A stretch of 64,000 bases of DNA from Allomuricauda sp. F6463D (GCF_023015965.1 NZ_JALKAN010000001.1:62001-126000); one strand, 5' to 3'; shown: positions 1 through 10,320, counted from the first letter of the stretch. Notes: generated by a model from the sequence alone, not told the origin. Numbers and translations are program-made.

Positions 1-1
1 G

Positions 2-745
2 AGAAGTAGTGCCGTTGTTCTCGGTATTGAACCACCGGACAAGTTTCCGTTGGTATTTTATCGCGATAATGCCGCAGATAGTCATCTAGATATTGATGAT
101 GTTTTGGATGCAAATATCCCAGATTATAGGGTATTGTTGATAAATGGTACTGCAATGAATGTTGAGCCTAGTAGAAGTGCAACCTTCTTCGCTGCTGAAA
201 TAGCTAATAAAAATGATGTTGACGTAGTGTTGGACCTTGATTTTAGAGCCGACCAATGGCATGATTATCGTGCTTTTGGACTAACGATGAGAGCGATATT
301 GCCTAAGGTGAAAATTGCCATTGGTACGGAAGAAGAAATTCTGGCAGCTACCCTAAGTGAAGCATCCCAGGTTGTTATCAAGCATCAGCAGATTTCGGCG
401 CCTGAGATAAAAGGAGATATCAACAAATCAATAGCGTGGCTCTTATCCTCAGGTATAGAAACACTTTTGGTAAAAAGAGGAGGAGATGGAGTAAGTATCT
501 ATTCCAAGGACGGTTCCAGGAAAGATGTTCCAGGCTTTCCTGTTGAGGTTGTAAACGTACTGGGAGCTGGTGATGCTTTTGCAGGTGGCTTTCTTTACGG
601 GTTCCTTAAGGGCTGGAGCTTGTATAAATCCTGCCGAATGGGGAACGCCAGTGGAGCGCAAGTGGTAACGAAGAACGGTTGTGCAAATTTTATGCCGACC
701 ATTGAAGAATCCTTAAAGTTCATTGAGGCTAAAGGGGGATTTTAA
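2..745 (+). CDS. iolC: 5-dehydro-2-deoxygluconokinase, C-terminal part (5' end outside window)
   Basis: A PfkB-family sugar kinase that phosphorylates 5-dehydro-2-deoxy-D-gluconate in cytoplasmic inositol breakdown. The frame is open to the left edge of the window, so the apparent TTG start at 50 is not the true start and the N-terminal part lies upstream. Near the edge the peptide KFPLVFYRDN matches the IolC substrate-loop region, and near the C-terminus LGAGDAFAGGF is the PfkB motif containing the catalytic Asp and anion hole. The identity is supported by the iolD, iolA, iolE-like and iolG genes that follow on the same strand. An ordinary ribokinase is the alternative but is unlikely here. 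Confidence 0.9.
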   Translation, partial: RSSAVVLGIEPPDKFPLVFYRDNAADSHLDIDDVLDANIPDYRVLLINGTAMNVEPSRSATFFAAEIANKNDVDVVLDLDFRADQWHDYRAFGLTMRAILPKVKIAIGTEEEILAATLSEASQVVIKHQQISAPEIKGDINKSIAWLLSSGIETLLVKRGGDGVSIYSKDGSRKDVPGFPVEVVNVLGAGDAFAGGFLYGFLKGWSLYKSCRMGNASGAQVVTKNGCANFMPTIEESLKFIEAKGGF

Positions 746-836
746 TTGTTGTAACATCAGTTCATAGTAGTAAAACAAAAGGTACTCAAACGATAGTTCC
801 ATAGTGTACCGATTTATTTAATATCATACAAAACGA

Positions 837-2696
837 ATGAAGACAATACGATTGACGGTCGCACAGGCAACCATAGCTTATTTGAAGAATCAGTATGTGG
901 AACGTGATGGAAAGGAACACAAATTTTTTGCTGGATGTTTTGGTATTCTGGGTCATGGGAACGTGGCGGGAATTGGGCAGGCTTTGCATCAGGAACCAGG
1001 TTTTCCGTTTTATGTTGCGCGTAATGAACAGGCAATGGTACACGCCGCAGTGGCATATTCAAAAGTAAAGAATCGAATGGAGAGCTTTGTTTGCACGACA
1101 TCTATAGGCCCAGGAGCAACCAATATGGTTACTGGTGCGGCTTTGGCGACCATAAACCGAATCCCCGTATTACTGATTCCAGGTGATATCTTTGCAACCA
1201 GACAGGTGGCTCCAGTCCTTCAACAACTCGAATCCAGTGCCTCTCAAGATATTTCGGTGAATGATTGCTTTAAACCCGTTTCAAAATATTGGGATCGGAT
1301 CAACCGACCTGAGCAATTGATTACCGCTCTTCCAGAAGTTATGCGTGTCTTGACCTCTCCAGCGGATACTGGCGCCGTAACCCTTAGTATTCCTCAGGAT
1401 GTACAAGCAGAAGCATTTGATTATCCAATAGAAATGTTCCGTAAAAAGACATGGCCCATTGGTCGGACTCTGCCCGATCGCTCCCTTTTTCAGAAGGCGA
1501 TTGCTTTGATTAAAGCAAGTAAAAAACCCCTTATTATCGCAGGTGGAGGCACAATTTATAGTGGAGCTACTGAAATTTTGAAAAAATTCGTTGAACGAAC
1601 TGGCATCCCAGTGAGCGAAACATATGCCGGAAAAGGTTCACTGCCATTTGATGTACCTCAAAATTTGGGTGCAATTGGAGTAACGGGAACCCCAGGAGCC
1701 ATTGAAATAGCAAAAGAGGCAGATGTCGTTATCGGGATTGGTACACGTTACAGTGATTTTACCACGATTTCAAAATCAGGGTTTCAAAACCCAAAGGTTC
1801 GGTTCATTAATATAAACGTTACTGAATTTGATTGTTTTAAACATGGTGCTTTGCCATTGGTAGGTGATGCAAAAGTAATACTAGAAGAGTTCTATGAACA
1901 AATATCAACTTTTGAAGTTCCAGAAATTTATAAGAAAAAAGTAATAGAACTCAATCAGGGTTGGGACAGTTTTGTAGAAAATATTTATGAGGAAAAAAAC
2001 CAAACCCCTGCTTTTCAAGGTGAGGTTATTGGAGCGGTGAACAATTTTTCTGACGCCAAGGATATTGTACTTTGTGCAGCTGGAAGCTTACCTGGTGATC
2101 TTCATAAATTATGGAGAACCAGAGACCCCAAAGGGTTTCATTTGGAATATGGTTATTCCTGTATGGGTTATGAAATTGCGGGGGGATTGGGTGCCAAGAT
2201 GGCCCGTCCCGATAGCGAGGTCTATGTGATGGTAGGCGATGGGAGTTATTTAATGATGTCTCAAGAAATCGTTACATCCATACAAGAAAAACAAAAACTT
2301 ACAATAGTGCTATTGAATAATGATGGCTATTCTAGTATTGGGTCTTTATCAGCATCATTGGGGAGTGAAGGATTTGGAACCTATTATCGATATAGGAACG
2401 AGGAAACCCAACAATTGGATGGAGGGATGTTACCAGTGGATTATGCGGCCAATGCCGCTAGTATGGGTGCACATGTTATAAAAGCCTCCAATGTAAATGA
2501 ATTAAAAGAGGCCCTTAAAGTAGCTAAGACCATTGACCGAACTACATTGATTTATATAGATGTAGACCGTAAAAAAGCAGTGCCTGGATTTGCGTGGTGG
2601 GACGTTGCAGTCGCTGAAATTTCTGAAAAACAAGAGGTTAATGCTTCCTACCAATCCTATCAAGAAAACAAGAAAACTCAAAAATACTACCTGTAA
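837..2696 (+). CDS. iolD: 3D-(3,5/4)-trihydroxycyclohexane-1,2-dione acylhydrolase
   Basis: A thiamine-diphosphate enzyme that opens the inositol-derived ring to give 5-deoxyglucuronate in the cytoplasm. The 619-residue length fits the family. The N-terminal domain carries the catalytic Glu (E64 in ARNEQAMVHAA) that activates ThDP. The central domain is the NAD/FAD-like fold common to acetolactate-synthase relatives. The C-terminal domain has the ThDP/Mg2+ motif VGDGSYLMM followed by NNDGYSSIG. It lies about 90 bases after iolC and 24 bases before the symporter, consistent with one operon. Other ThDP decarboxylases are excluded by the iol neighbours and the IolD-type N-terminus. Confidence 0.93.
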   Translation: MKTIRLTVAQATIAYLKNQYVERDGKEHKFFAGCFGILGHGNVAGIGQALHQEPGFPFYVARNEQAMVHAAVAYSKVKNRMESFVCTTSIGPGATNMVTGAALATINRIPVLLIPGDIFATRQVAPVLQQLESSASQDISVNDCFKPVSKYWDRINRPEQLITALPEVMRVLTSPADTGAVTLSIPQDVQAEAFDYPIEMFRKKTWPIGRTLPDRSLFQKAIALIKASKKPLIIAGGGTIYSGATEILKKFVERTGIPVSETYAGKGSLPFDVPQNLGAIGVTGTPGAIEIAKEADVVIGIGTRYSDFTTISKSGFQNPKVRFININVTEFDCFKHGALPLVGDAKVILEEFYEQISTFEVPEIYKKKVIELNQGWDSFVENIYEEKNQTPAFQGEVIGAVNNFSDAKDIVLCAAGSLPGDLHKLWRTRDPKGFHLEYGYSCMGYEIAGGLGAKMARPDSEVYVMVGDGSYLMMSQEIVTSIQEKQKLTIVLLNNDGYSSIGSLSASLGSEGFGTYYRYRNEETQQLDGGMLPVDYAANAASMGAHVIKASNVNELKEALKVAKTIDRTTLIYIDVDRKKAVPGFAWWDVAVAEISEKQEVNASYQSYQENKKTQKYYL

Positions 2697-2720
2697 CCAA
2701 TCACTTAACTAACAAACTTT

Positions 2721-4319
2721 ATGGATACTGATTTAATTATCATGTTGGTTTCATTTATCCTTTTTACAGGAGGTGTTGCCTTTTTTACTTGGTACAGCCT
2801 TAGAAAAACCAACTTAAAATCCTCAGAAGGGTATTTTTTGGGAGGAAGAAGCTTGACAGGTACTGTAATAGCCGGATCTATGCTGTTGACAAACATATCC
2901 TCCGAACATTTGATTGGGATGAATGGAAATTCATATGTCAACGGTTTTATTGTGATTGCCTGGGAAGTTACCTCTTCTATTGCCTTGGTCGTGGCAGCTG
3001 TGTTTTTTGTGCCTAAATACCTTAAAATGGGACTTACCACCATACCACAGTTTCTAGAAAATAGGTTCGATAGTTTTACGAGGTCATTGGTAGCGGTCAT
3101 TCTCATTTTTTCTTTCGTTGTAACACTATTGCCCATAGTCCTATATTCAGGAGCTATCGGGATAGAAAGCTTGTTCGGGGTTTCGGAGATTCTCGGGGTT
3201 GATAAATCCCAAGGTTTATGGATTACTGTCGTAGTCATAGGGGCGATAGGTTCCATATATGCGATTTTCGGAGGATTAAAGGCAGTTGCATTTTCGGACA
3301 CCATCAATGGCTTTGGACTTTTATTGGGGGGGCTTCTTATCCCAATTCTTGCGCTTGTGGCCATTGGGGATGGAAACCCAATGGATGGTCTTACCAAAGT
3401 TTACGAATTTGCGCCCGAGAAATTCAATGTTATAGGGGCTCCTGATTCAGTTTTACCTTTTGAGGTACTTTTTACCGGTTTAATTATAAATCAATTGTAT
3501 TTCTGGGGTATGAACCAAGCTATAATACAAAGAGCATTGGGAGCAAAAAATTTAAAAGAAGCACAGAAAGGGTTGTTGTTAACGGGGCTGTTCAAGATTC
3601 TGATACCGTTGGTTATTGTACTGCCCGGCGTAATATGTTTTTATTATTTTCAAGATACTTATTATGACCAGCAAGATAGTGTTTACCCCCAACTTGTAAA
3701 AAAAGTATTACCGGTATGGTTGATTGGTTTTTTTGCCGCTGTCATTATGGGTGCTGTTTTAAGTACATTCAATTCTGTACTTAACTCGGTAGCGACTCTT
3801 TTTAGTGTTGATATTGTTAAAAAGCATTTTAAGAACGACATCAGTGATAGTAAACTTGTGATGGTTGGTAAGGTGACCTCCGCCATTTTGGCCGTAGTGG
3901 CAATTTTTACGGCTCCCATGATGGCCAATGCACCTGATGGCTTATACCAACTATTACAGGAACTGAATGGAATATATTTTATTCCGATTGCAACCATTTT
4001 ATTGGCTGGATTCTTTATGAAACGAATATCGGCAACAGGAGCAAAAGCAGCGTTGGTATTTGGATTGTTGTTTTACATTTTTATGTCATGGGTATATACG
4101 GGCCACGGTATTCATTTTGTACACCTGTGGGGTATTGAATTTGTTTTAAACATAATCATCATGTTTGCGGTTTCGCATTTTTATCCGAGAAAGAATACAT
4201 ATCAAATGGCCGATGTCGGAGCTGTAAGTCTCGTTTCGTGGAAATACACCAAAGTAATGTCCATAGGACTATGTTTGGTCACAGTTCTGATATACATATT
4301 GTTAGGAAGTAATTCATAA
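2721..4319 (+). CDS. Sodium:solute symporter (SSS/SLC5 family), probable inositol transporter
   Basis: A 532-residue inner-membrane protein with about 14 hydrophobic helices. The N-terminal part has the SSS pattern: a first helix, the loop SSEGYFLGGRSL, then GSMLLTNISSEHLIGMNG. A later helix has the family signature YAIFGGLKAVAFSDTINGFG. The protein would couple Na+ entry to uptake of a polyol or sugar. Its position inside the iol operon, between iolD and iolA with short gaps, makes myo-inositol the likely substrate. This is inferred from context; SSS members for glucose, galactose or other polyols look alike. Confidence 0.88.
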   Translation: MDTDLIIMLVSFILFTGGVAFFTWYSLRKTNLKSSEGYFLGGRSLTGTVIAGSMLLTNISSEHLIGMNGNSYVNGFIVIAWEVTSSIALVVAAVFFVPKYLKMGLTTIPQFLENRFDSFTRSLVAVILIFSFVVTLLPIVLYSGAIGIESLFGVSEILGVDKSQGLWITVVVIGAIGSIYAIFGGLKAVAFSDTINGFGLLLGGLLIPILALVAIGDGNPMDGLTKVYEFAPEKFNVIGAPDSVLPFEVLFTGLIINQLYFWGMNQAIIQRALGAKNLKEAQKGLLLTGLFKILIPLVIVLPGVICFYYFQDTYYDQQDSVYPQLVKKVLPVWLIGFFAAVIMGAVLSTFNSVLNSVATLFSVDIVKKHFKNDISDSKLVMVGKVTSAILAVVAIFTAPMMANAPDGLYQLLQELNGIYFIPIATILLAGFFMKRISATGAKAALVFGLLFYIFMSWVYTGHGIHFVHLWGIEFVLNIIIMFAVSHFYPRKNTYQMADVGAVSLVSWKYTKVMSIGLCLVTVLIYILLGSNS

Positions 4320-4359
4320 TTGAAAATAGAAGTTTATAAATAGTTTAAGCGTAAGAATA

Positions 4360-5832
4360 ATGGATATTTTAAAAAATTACATTGACGGACAGTGGTCTGC
4401 AAGTGCATCAAAAGAAACAATTCCAGTTTATAACCCAGCTGATCAAAATATTTTGGCACAGGTTCCTTCAGGTAGTGATACGGTAAAAGATGTTGACCGT
4501 GCGGTGATAAAAGCCCAAAATGCCTATAAAGAGTGGAGTAAGGTGCCCGTAATGAAAAGAGTTCAGGTACTCTACCAATTAAAAGCGTTGTTGGAAGAGC
4601 ATAAGGAAGAGCTGGCCGTAATCATTACGAATGAATCTGGAAAGACAAAGGCCGAATCACTTGGAGAAATACAACGGGCCATTGAAAACGTAGAAGTTGC
4701 GTGTGGAACTCCAATGCTTATGGCAGGGGATATTATAGAAGATATAGCAAGGGGAATCGATGAAATGATGATTCGACAACCTCTTGGAGTAGCGGCATGT
4801 ATTACCCCGTTCAATTTTCCGGGAATGATTGTGTTTTGGTTTTTACCCTATGCCATTGCAACAGGTAACGCTTTTATTGTAAAACCATCGGAAAAAGTTC
4901 CTATGACAATGATGAAGGTGTTTGAGCTTATCGATGCATTAGATCTTCCCAAAGGATTGATAAGTCTGGTACATGGGGGCAAAGAATCGGTAGATGGTCT
5001 CTTGGAACATCCATTGGTCAAAAGTATAAGCTTTGTGGGTAGTACTCCTGTAGCTCGATATATTTATTCCAAAGGAACGGCCAATGGAAAACGTGTTCAA
5101 GCACAAGGCGGGGCTAAAAACCCTGTGGTTGTGTTACCTGATGCAGACAAGGAAATGTCCTCGAGAATCATTGCTGACTCGGTCTATGGGTGTGCAGGGC
5201 AACGGTGTCTTGCGGCATCCACCATTATTACTGTAGGTGATGAAAAGGGAGCGTTTAAAGAATCGCTCTATGAAACAGTTAAACAACGAACTACCGGTTA
5301 TGGTTTGAATGATGTTGATATGGGGCCGGTTATTACACCTGAAAGTAAAGCTAGGATTGAAGAGCTTATACAAAAAGGTGTTGATGAAGGTGCCAATATG
5401 TTGTTAGATGGAAGAAAAGCCAAGATCGAGGGCTATGAAAAAGGAAACTTCATTAACCCAACTATATTGGAAAATGTGGCCTTGGACAAGGAACTGATAA
5501 AGACCGAGATTTTTGGACCGGTTATGAGCCTTATCTCCATGAAAAACATCGAAGAAGCGCTACAGTTTGTTAATAATGGAAACTATGGCAACATGGCTTG
5601 TTTGTTCACAACGAGTGGTGCCAATGCCAGGAAATTTAGAAATGAAGCGGATGCGGGGAATATTGGAATAAACATAGGGGTAGCTGCACCGATGGCACAG
5701 TTTCCTTTTAGTGGTTGGAAAGATAGCTTCTTTGGGGATTTGCATGGGCAGGGTAAACACGCCATAGAATTCTTTACACAAACCAAAGTGGTAATTGAAC
5801 GTTGGCCAAATATTTGGTCCCGTAAATTTTAA
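4360..5832 (+). CDS. iolA: CoA-acylating methylmalonate-semialdehyde dehydrogenase
   Basis: An NAD-dependent aldehyde dehydrogenase of 490 residues that converts malonate semialdehyde, the end product of inositol cleavage, to acetyl-CoA (and methylmalonate semialdehyde to propionyl-CoA). The Rossmann part has [11 protein letters not shown] around residues 224-234, and the catalytic Cys is C283 in [11 protein letters not shown]. The N-terminal stretch and [12 protein letters not shown] are typical of the MMSDH branch, which lacks the general-base Glu used by hydrolytic ALDHs. It ends 10 bases before the IolE-like start. The same enzyme can serve valine breakdown, but the setting points to inositol. 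Confidence 0.92.
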   Translation: MDILKNYIDGQWSASASKETIPVYNPADQNILAQVPSGSDTVKDVDRAVIKAQNAYKEWSKVPVMKRVQVLYQLKALLEEHKEELAVIITNESGKTKAESLGEIQRAIENVEVACGTPMLMAGDIIEDIARGIDEMMIRQPLGVAACITPFNFPGMIVFWFLPYAIATGNAFIVKPSEKVPMTMMKVFELIDALDLPKGLISLVHGGKESVDGLLEHPLVKSISFVGSTPVARYIYSKGTANGKRVQAQGGAKNPVVVLPDADKEMSSRIIADSVYGCAGQRCLAASTIITVGDEKGAFKESLYETVKQRTTGYGLNDVDMGPVITPESKARIEELIQKGVDEGANMLLDGRKAKIEGYEKGNFINPTILENVALDKELIKTEIFGPVMSLISMKNIEEALQFVNNGNYGNMACLFTTSGANARKFRNEADAGNIGINIGVAAPMAQFPFSGWKDSFFGDLHGQGKHAIEFFTQTKVVIERWPNIWSRKF

Positions 5833-5842
5833 GATTCGAAAT

Positions 5843-6748
5843 ATGATTAAAATAGCAAATGCCCCTTGCTCATGGGGAGCACTGGAATTTGATCTAGAAA
5901 AAAAATCTGAGGAGATTGGCTTTATGCAAGTCTTGGATGAAATACAGGAAACAGGTTATTTGGGTACAGAACTCGGCGATTGGGGTTATATGCCAACAGA
6001 TCCCAAACACCTGAGGGAAGAAATAGCCAAACGCGACTTGGAGTTATTGGGTGCTTTTGTACCTGTAGCCTTAGCAAAGGAAAATGAACATAAAGCTGGA
6101 TTGGAGTCTGCCATGAGAGTGGCTCAACTAATGTATATGGCTGGGTACAAAAATGCTTTCATAGTTCTTGCAGATGATAATGCCTCAGTATTGGAAAGAA
6201 CGCAGAATGCTGGTAGGATAAACCCGGATATGGGGTTAGACAAGGAGCAATGGAAGATTTTTGCAAAAGGAGCTGAAGAAATAGCTCGAAGTGTTAAAAA
6301 GACCTTTGGTATTCGAACCGTTTTCCATCATCATTGTGCAGGATATGTTGAAACACCCGATGAAATAGACACCTTGATGCAATTGACGGACCCAAATATT
6401 TTGGGTCTATGCCTTGACATGGGACATTATGCATTTGGGGGTGGAGATCCGGTTATGGCTTTAAATAAGTATAAAGACAGGATATGGCATGTGCATTTTA
6501 AAGATTATGATTTTGCAGCAGCAGAGGAATCTAGGAGTAATAAAGGAGATTATTTTGATGCTTTGAAACGAGGTGTCTTTTGCGAATTGGGTAAAGGAAG
6601 CGTAGATTTTAAATCCGTTGTGGATATCCTAAACGGTATCGGATATGAGGATTGGATTGTTGTGGAACAAGATATTCTGCCAGGAATGGGTGATCCAAAG
6701 AAATGCGCGAAAGCAAATAGGGATTATATTAAAACATTGGGGTTATAG
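5843..6748 (+). CDS. iolE: Inosose dehydratase-like TIM-barrel protein (IolE family)
   Basis: A xylose-isomerase-like TIM barrel, about 301 residues, probably dehydrating 2-keto-myo-inositol to the trihydroxycyclohexanedione used by IolD. I chose the ATG at 5843, ten bases after the iolA stop, because the family start IANAPCSWGALEF follows at once; an upstream in-frame ATG at 5795 lies inside iolA. Supporting motifs are LGTELGDWGYMP near residue 40, the metal-binding FHHHCAGYVETPDEID, LCLDMGHYAFGGGDP, and HVHFKDYD. The related isomerase IolI shares this fold, so dehydratase versus isomerase is not fully settled; the operon lacks another IolE candidate in view. Confidence 0.85.
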   Translation: MIKIANAPCSWGALEFDLEKKSEEIGFMQVLDEIQETGYLGTELGDWGYMPTDPKHLREEIAKRDLELLGAFVPVALAKENEHKAGLESAMRVAQLMYMAGYKNAFIVLADDNASVLERTQNAGRINPDMGLDKEQWKIFAKGAEEIARSVKKTFGIRTVFHHHCAGYVETPDEIDTLMQLTDPNILGLCLDMGHYAFGGGDPVMALNKYKDRIWHVHFKDYDFAAAEESRSNKGDYFDALKRGVFCELGKGSVDFKSVVDILNGIGYEDWIVVEQDILPGMGDPKKCAKANRDYIKTLGL

Positions 6749-6765
6749 TTATATATAAATTATAG

Positions 6766-7773
6766 ATGAGAAATTTAAAAATAGCCATTGCTGGTTTAGG
6801 CAGAATAGGTAGGATCCATTTAGGAAACCTATGTCAAATGAAAGGAGTAGAAATTGTAGCGGCCATGGATCCTATGGAAGAGGGCAGACAATATGCAAAA
6901 AATAAAAATGTACCATGTATTGTTTCTACTTATAAAGAAATGCTGGAAACAACTCACATAGATGCGGTCATAATATGTTCGCCTACGGATACCCATGCCG
7001 ATTATGTTGAAATGGCAGCTAAAGCTGGGATAAACGCATTCTGTGAGAAGCCGTTGGACTTGTCCTTGGAACGTGTGGTTGAAGTTCTTGAGGTGGTTGC
7101 GCAATCCAATGTTAAGCTTATGTTGGGATTCAATCGTAGGTTTGACAAAGAATTCAAAAAAGTAAAAGAACTTGTGCAAAACGGTGCGGTTGGCCAGCCT
7201 CACCTTGTCAAAATTACCAGTAGAGATCCAGGTGCACCTCCAATAAGTTATATTGAGAAATCAGGTGGATTGTTTTTGGATATGACAATTCATGATTTTG
7301 ATGTAGCTCGTTTTGTGGTCGATAAGGAAGTCGAAGAGGTATATGCAAAAGGTGCGGTTCTAATTGATAAGGCCATTGGAGAAGCTGGAGATATTGATAC
7401 TGCCATCGTCACCCTTACCTATACAGATGGAACAATGGCGGTGATTGACAACAGTAGACAGGCTTCTTATGGCTATGACCAAAGAGTCGAGGTATTTGGC
7501 TCAAATGGGATGGTGCAGTCAAATAATAATTTCATGGATTCCCATAAGTTGTACAATGAAAAAGGAATACATGCAGCACTTCCATTGCATTTCTTTCTAG
7601 AACGATATAAAGAGGCGTATAGGATTGAAATACAAGATTTTATAAGTAGCCTTGGAAGCGACTCGGATGTACCTGTTAATGGTAATGATGGACTTGAATC
7701 CTTGAAAATTGGTCTTGCTGCAATAAAGTCACTAGAAGAGAATAGACCAGTAAAGTTGGCTGAGATTTGTTAA
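6766..7773 (+). CDS. iolG: Inositol 2-dehydrogenase (Gfo/Idh/MocA family)
   Basis: An NAD-dependent oxidoreductase of 335 residues that oxidises myo-inositol to 2-keto-myo-inositol, the first step of the pathway. The Rossmann fingerprint AIAGLGRIGRIH lies at residues 7-18. The family EKP motif with the catalytic Lys is at 94-96, and the active-site Asp and His are in LDMTIHDFD (D172, H176). It is the last gene of the operon, 17 bases after the IolE-like gene. Related sugar dehydrogenases share the fold, but the local pathway makes inositol dehydrogenase the best assignment. iolB and a dedicated regulator are not in the window. Confidence 0.9.
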   Translation: MRNLKIAIAGLGRIGRIHLGNLCQMKGVEIVAAMDPMEEGRQYAKNKNVPCIVSTYKEMLETTHIDAVIICSPTDTHADYVEMAAKAGINAFCEKPLDLSLERVVEVLEVVAQSNVKLMLGFNRRFDKEFKKVKELVQNGAVGQPHLVKITSRDPGAPPISYIEKSGGLFLDMTIHDFDVARFVVDKEVEEVYAKGAVLIDKAIGEAGDIDTAIVTLTYTDGTMAVIDNSRQASYGYDQRVEVFGSNGMVQSNNNFMDSHKLYNEKGIHAALPLHFFLERYKEAYRIEIQDFISSLGSDSDVPVNGNDGLESLKIGLAAIKSLEENRPVKLAEIC

Positions 7774-8122
7774 GCAATTTGGATATGATTGTTGAGTATG
7801 AAAGAGTAGGATTCGAAGAACCACTTTGACCCGATCTGGGTGGTATACGATGACCGATTTTTTGCTCACAATCGACGATTATGCTTTTTATGCCATTTTT
7901 TTAATTAAAAATTAAAAATTAAAACTCATTATATATAATATAACGCCATGTTTTGATCTTAATAAACAATTATCTATTTGAACAACATGAAATCGAAATA
8001 GTGTTCGGAGCATAGCTAATTATGGTATGGATTTGGAGCGTAAATACAAAGTTTGGTTGAGACTGTACAACATGAATAAATTCAAAGTTGTTCATATCAT
8101 CTAAAGAATTAACTTATAGTGA
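7774..8122. other. Intergenic region between converging iolG and the K+ channel gene
   Basis: About 350 bases without a coding sequence I can support. It separates two convergent transcription units, so terminators are expected, but I see no strong stem followed by a T-run. The second half is very AT-rich and includes three tandem copies of the heptamer ATTAAAA at 7904-7924. Confidence 0.6.
7904..7924. repeat. Three tandem copies of a 7-bp AT repeat
   Basis: ATTAAAA is repeated three times without interruption between the ends of two convergent genes. No function is evident; it may be simple slippage. Confidence 0.6.
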
Positions 8123-9829
8123 TCAATTGAAGTTAACATATATCTTATTAAATCTGTGTTTCATTTCAATGTTTCCAAGCATTACAATTTCTGCGCCATG
8201 AGGCAGTATGGTGTTTGATGATATTAACGTTATGACTTCTGAATTTTCTTTTAAAGCTATGACGGATAATCCAGTTTTGGTGCCTATCCCGGATTCTCTA
8301 AGAGTACTGCCTTCCAGTGATTTTGGTATAGGGATAATAAACAGGGTAAAGCCCTCACCGAGCACTGTTAGTTCTTGACCTTTGGAAACAGATAAAATGG
8401 CTTCAGAACCCAAGGTTGAGTAACTCAATACAAAATTAGCGCCTGCTTTTTGAATAATATCTACATTGCGAGCTTCAGATATACGACTCACTATTCGTAC
8501 CTCCTTGTTCAATTGTCGGCAATAGGAGGCAAGGTAAATATTTATGGTGTCGTCATGAGTAGAAAGCAATACAGATGGAGCCTCTAGAATTCCTGCTTTT
8601 TTTAATAGGTCGTAATCTGATGCCCTACCATTGAATACCTTGTTGCAAAACGGGCTAATTTTCTTACAAATATCCGGGTCTTGGTCAATTACATTTACTA
8701 AAACCCCATTTTTATGTAGAGATTGTGCCGCCGCCAGTCCTACACGACCTCCTCCTATCAGCAATACGGGATTTGGGTTTATGTTGTAATCATGGAAAAG
8801 CTCATCAATCTTGTGAAGTTGTGCTTTGTTTCCAATAATTACCAGAACGCTATCGTCTGTAAGCCTTTCATTTCCGGTTATAGCTTGCAATCTCCCTCGC
8901 TCCCAAATTCCCACAATACTAACCCCAAATTTATGTCTTAATTCTATTTCCTTGGTGAGCTTGGAAACTAACGGTGTATTATGGATAGGCAATTCGGCAA
9001 TTAAGAGATCTTCATATTGTCCTATAGGCTTAGATTTGGCATGTTTTGCGTTTATTCTATTAGCCAATTGTTCGCCAAGCCATTTTTTGATTGGTAACAC
9101 GTGGTCCGCACCGCTTAGTTGCTGTACATCTATTGACTCAATATCGGAGGCTATTGCAACAATGGGAATAGTAGGTGCAACTTCCCGAATGGTGAGGATG
9201 ATCTTGGTATTTAAAAAGTCGTCTCTATTGACAACAACCAGTTTGGCATTCTTAATATTGGCAAGGTTAAAGGTTTCTATATTATCCAGTTCTCCAAAGA
9301 TTACTGGTACTTGGTCATCATGATTTTTAAGGGCTCTAGCTTTTTGGTTTTCTATGACAAAATATGGAATAGATTCCTGTCTTAATCGCTCCGTAAGATC
9401 TATCGCTATAACATCTTGAGAGCATATTAGGATATGGTCTTTTGTTCCGGTAGGAACTTGACGTGGAACCTTCTTGTTCTTTTTCGATTCCAAAAGAGGC
9501 ACATAAAAGTGTCGTATAAATGCAAACGGTAATACGATCATTAACATCAAAATACCGGTAAGCAAAACTACTATACTGAAACTGCGACCAACATCGGAGG
9601 CAAATGTAATGTCTCCAAACCCAAGGGTACTCATAACAGTAAGGGTCCAGTAAAAACCGGTAATCCAAGAATGATAGTGTCCTTCAATTTGCATTATAAT
9701 ATGAAATACAATAGAATAAATTACGATGACAATTCCTAGAAAGAGCAAATACTTAAATAATATCTTGGAGTTATTTTTAAAGTCTTTGTCACTCATATAA
9801 TAAGCCAGCTGACTACCGACAAATTTCAT
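8123..9829 (-). CDS. K+ channel with two tandem RCK (TrkA-N/TrkA-C) modules
   Basis: A 568-residue potassium channel or transporter subunit in the inner membrane. Two transmembrane helices (about residues 27-47 and 85-110) flank a pore loop with the filter sequence STLGFGD, a variant of the canonical TVGYGD. The cytoplasmic part has two RCK modules, each a Rossmann TrkA-N domain followed by a TrkA-C domain. The second Rossmann domain keeps the Gly-rich loop LLIGGGRVG and an acidic residue after strand 2 (VIDQDPD). The first has ILICSQDVIAID instead and may not bind nucleotide. Carrying both RCK modules in one chain differs from MthK-type channels, which have one. It stands alone and points toward the iol operon. 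Confidence 0.88.
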   Translation of the reverse strand: MKFVGSQLAYYMSDKDFKNNSKILFKYLLFLGIVIVIYSIVFHIIMQIEGHYHSWITGFYWTLTVMSTLGFGDITFASDVGRSFSIVVLLTGILMLMIVLPFAFIRHFYVPLLESKKNKKVPRQVPTGTKDHILICSQDVIAIDLTERLRQESIPYFVIENQKARALKNHDDQVPVIFGELDNIETFNLANIKNAKLVVVNRDDFLNTKIILTIREVAPTIPIVAIASDIESIDVQQLSGADHVLPIKKWLGEQLANRINAKHAKSKPIGQYEDLLIAELPIHNTPLVSKLTKEIELRHKFGVSIVGIWERGRLQAITGNERLTDDSVLVIIGNKAQLHKIDELFHDYNINPNPVLLIGGGRVGLAAAQSLHKNGVLVNVIDQDPDICKKISPFCNKVFNGRASDYDLLKKAGILEAPSVLLSTHDDTINIYLASYCRQLNKEVRIVSRISEARNVDIIQKAGANFVLSYSTLGSEAILSVSKGQELTVLGEGFTLFIIPIPKSLEGSTLRESGIGTKTGLSVIALKENSEVITLISSNTILPHGAEIVMLGNIEMKHRFNKIYVNFN

Positions 9830-10320
9830 AATCTATATTATTATAATGGGTTCATAATTTGCGCATCCTAGTATCCAAATCTATAGAATCTACATCCTAT
9901 CAACCTGTATCATCAAAGATATTTCAACTCTACTTTTAAAGGGGCGAAGATACTGCTTACATTAGACTACAGGAAGCTGATTGTGCTATAAAGCACATTG
10001 GTTATTATAGTTGATGGATTTCATGAGCCTTGTTTGGCTTTTGTTATCAAAAGATGGATGTACTGATTTTTTAATGGAGCGAGAAACTAATGAATTAACC
10101 ATTCTTTTTAATTATTGAACCTTGAATACCATAGTAAAACAAAAATTGTCAAATGATGATAGTCTATTACGGAAGTTAAAAAATTTCACTAATGTACAAT
10201 GGGCTTCTCAATTGGAATGAAATAGTTATAAGTCAGTCGTTACCGGGAAGATTTATTTTTTATTAAATGAAGGATAGGGAGCAAACTCCGTTTCGTATCC
10301 TTTAATCTTAGTAAATGATT
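9830..10320. other. Long intergenic stretch, no intact gene seen
   Basis: About 490 bases upstream of the K+ channel gene. I read all frames and found only short, stop-interrupted runs. The channel promoter should lie in the first 150 bases. The stretch leads into the GAPDH relic and may be decayed coding DNA beyond recognition. Confidence 0.5.

Noticed and set aside
7800-7830. T-loop-like GGTTCTTCGAATCC on the minus strand, possible tRNA
   Set aside because: No acceptor stem, D-arm or anticodon arm can be formed around it.
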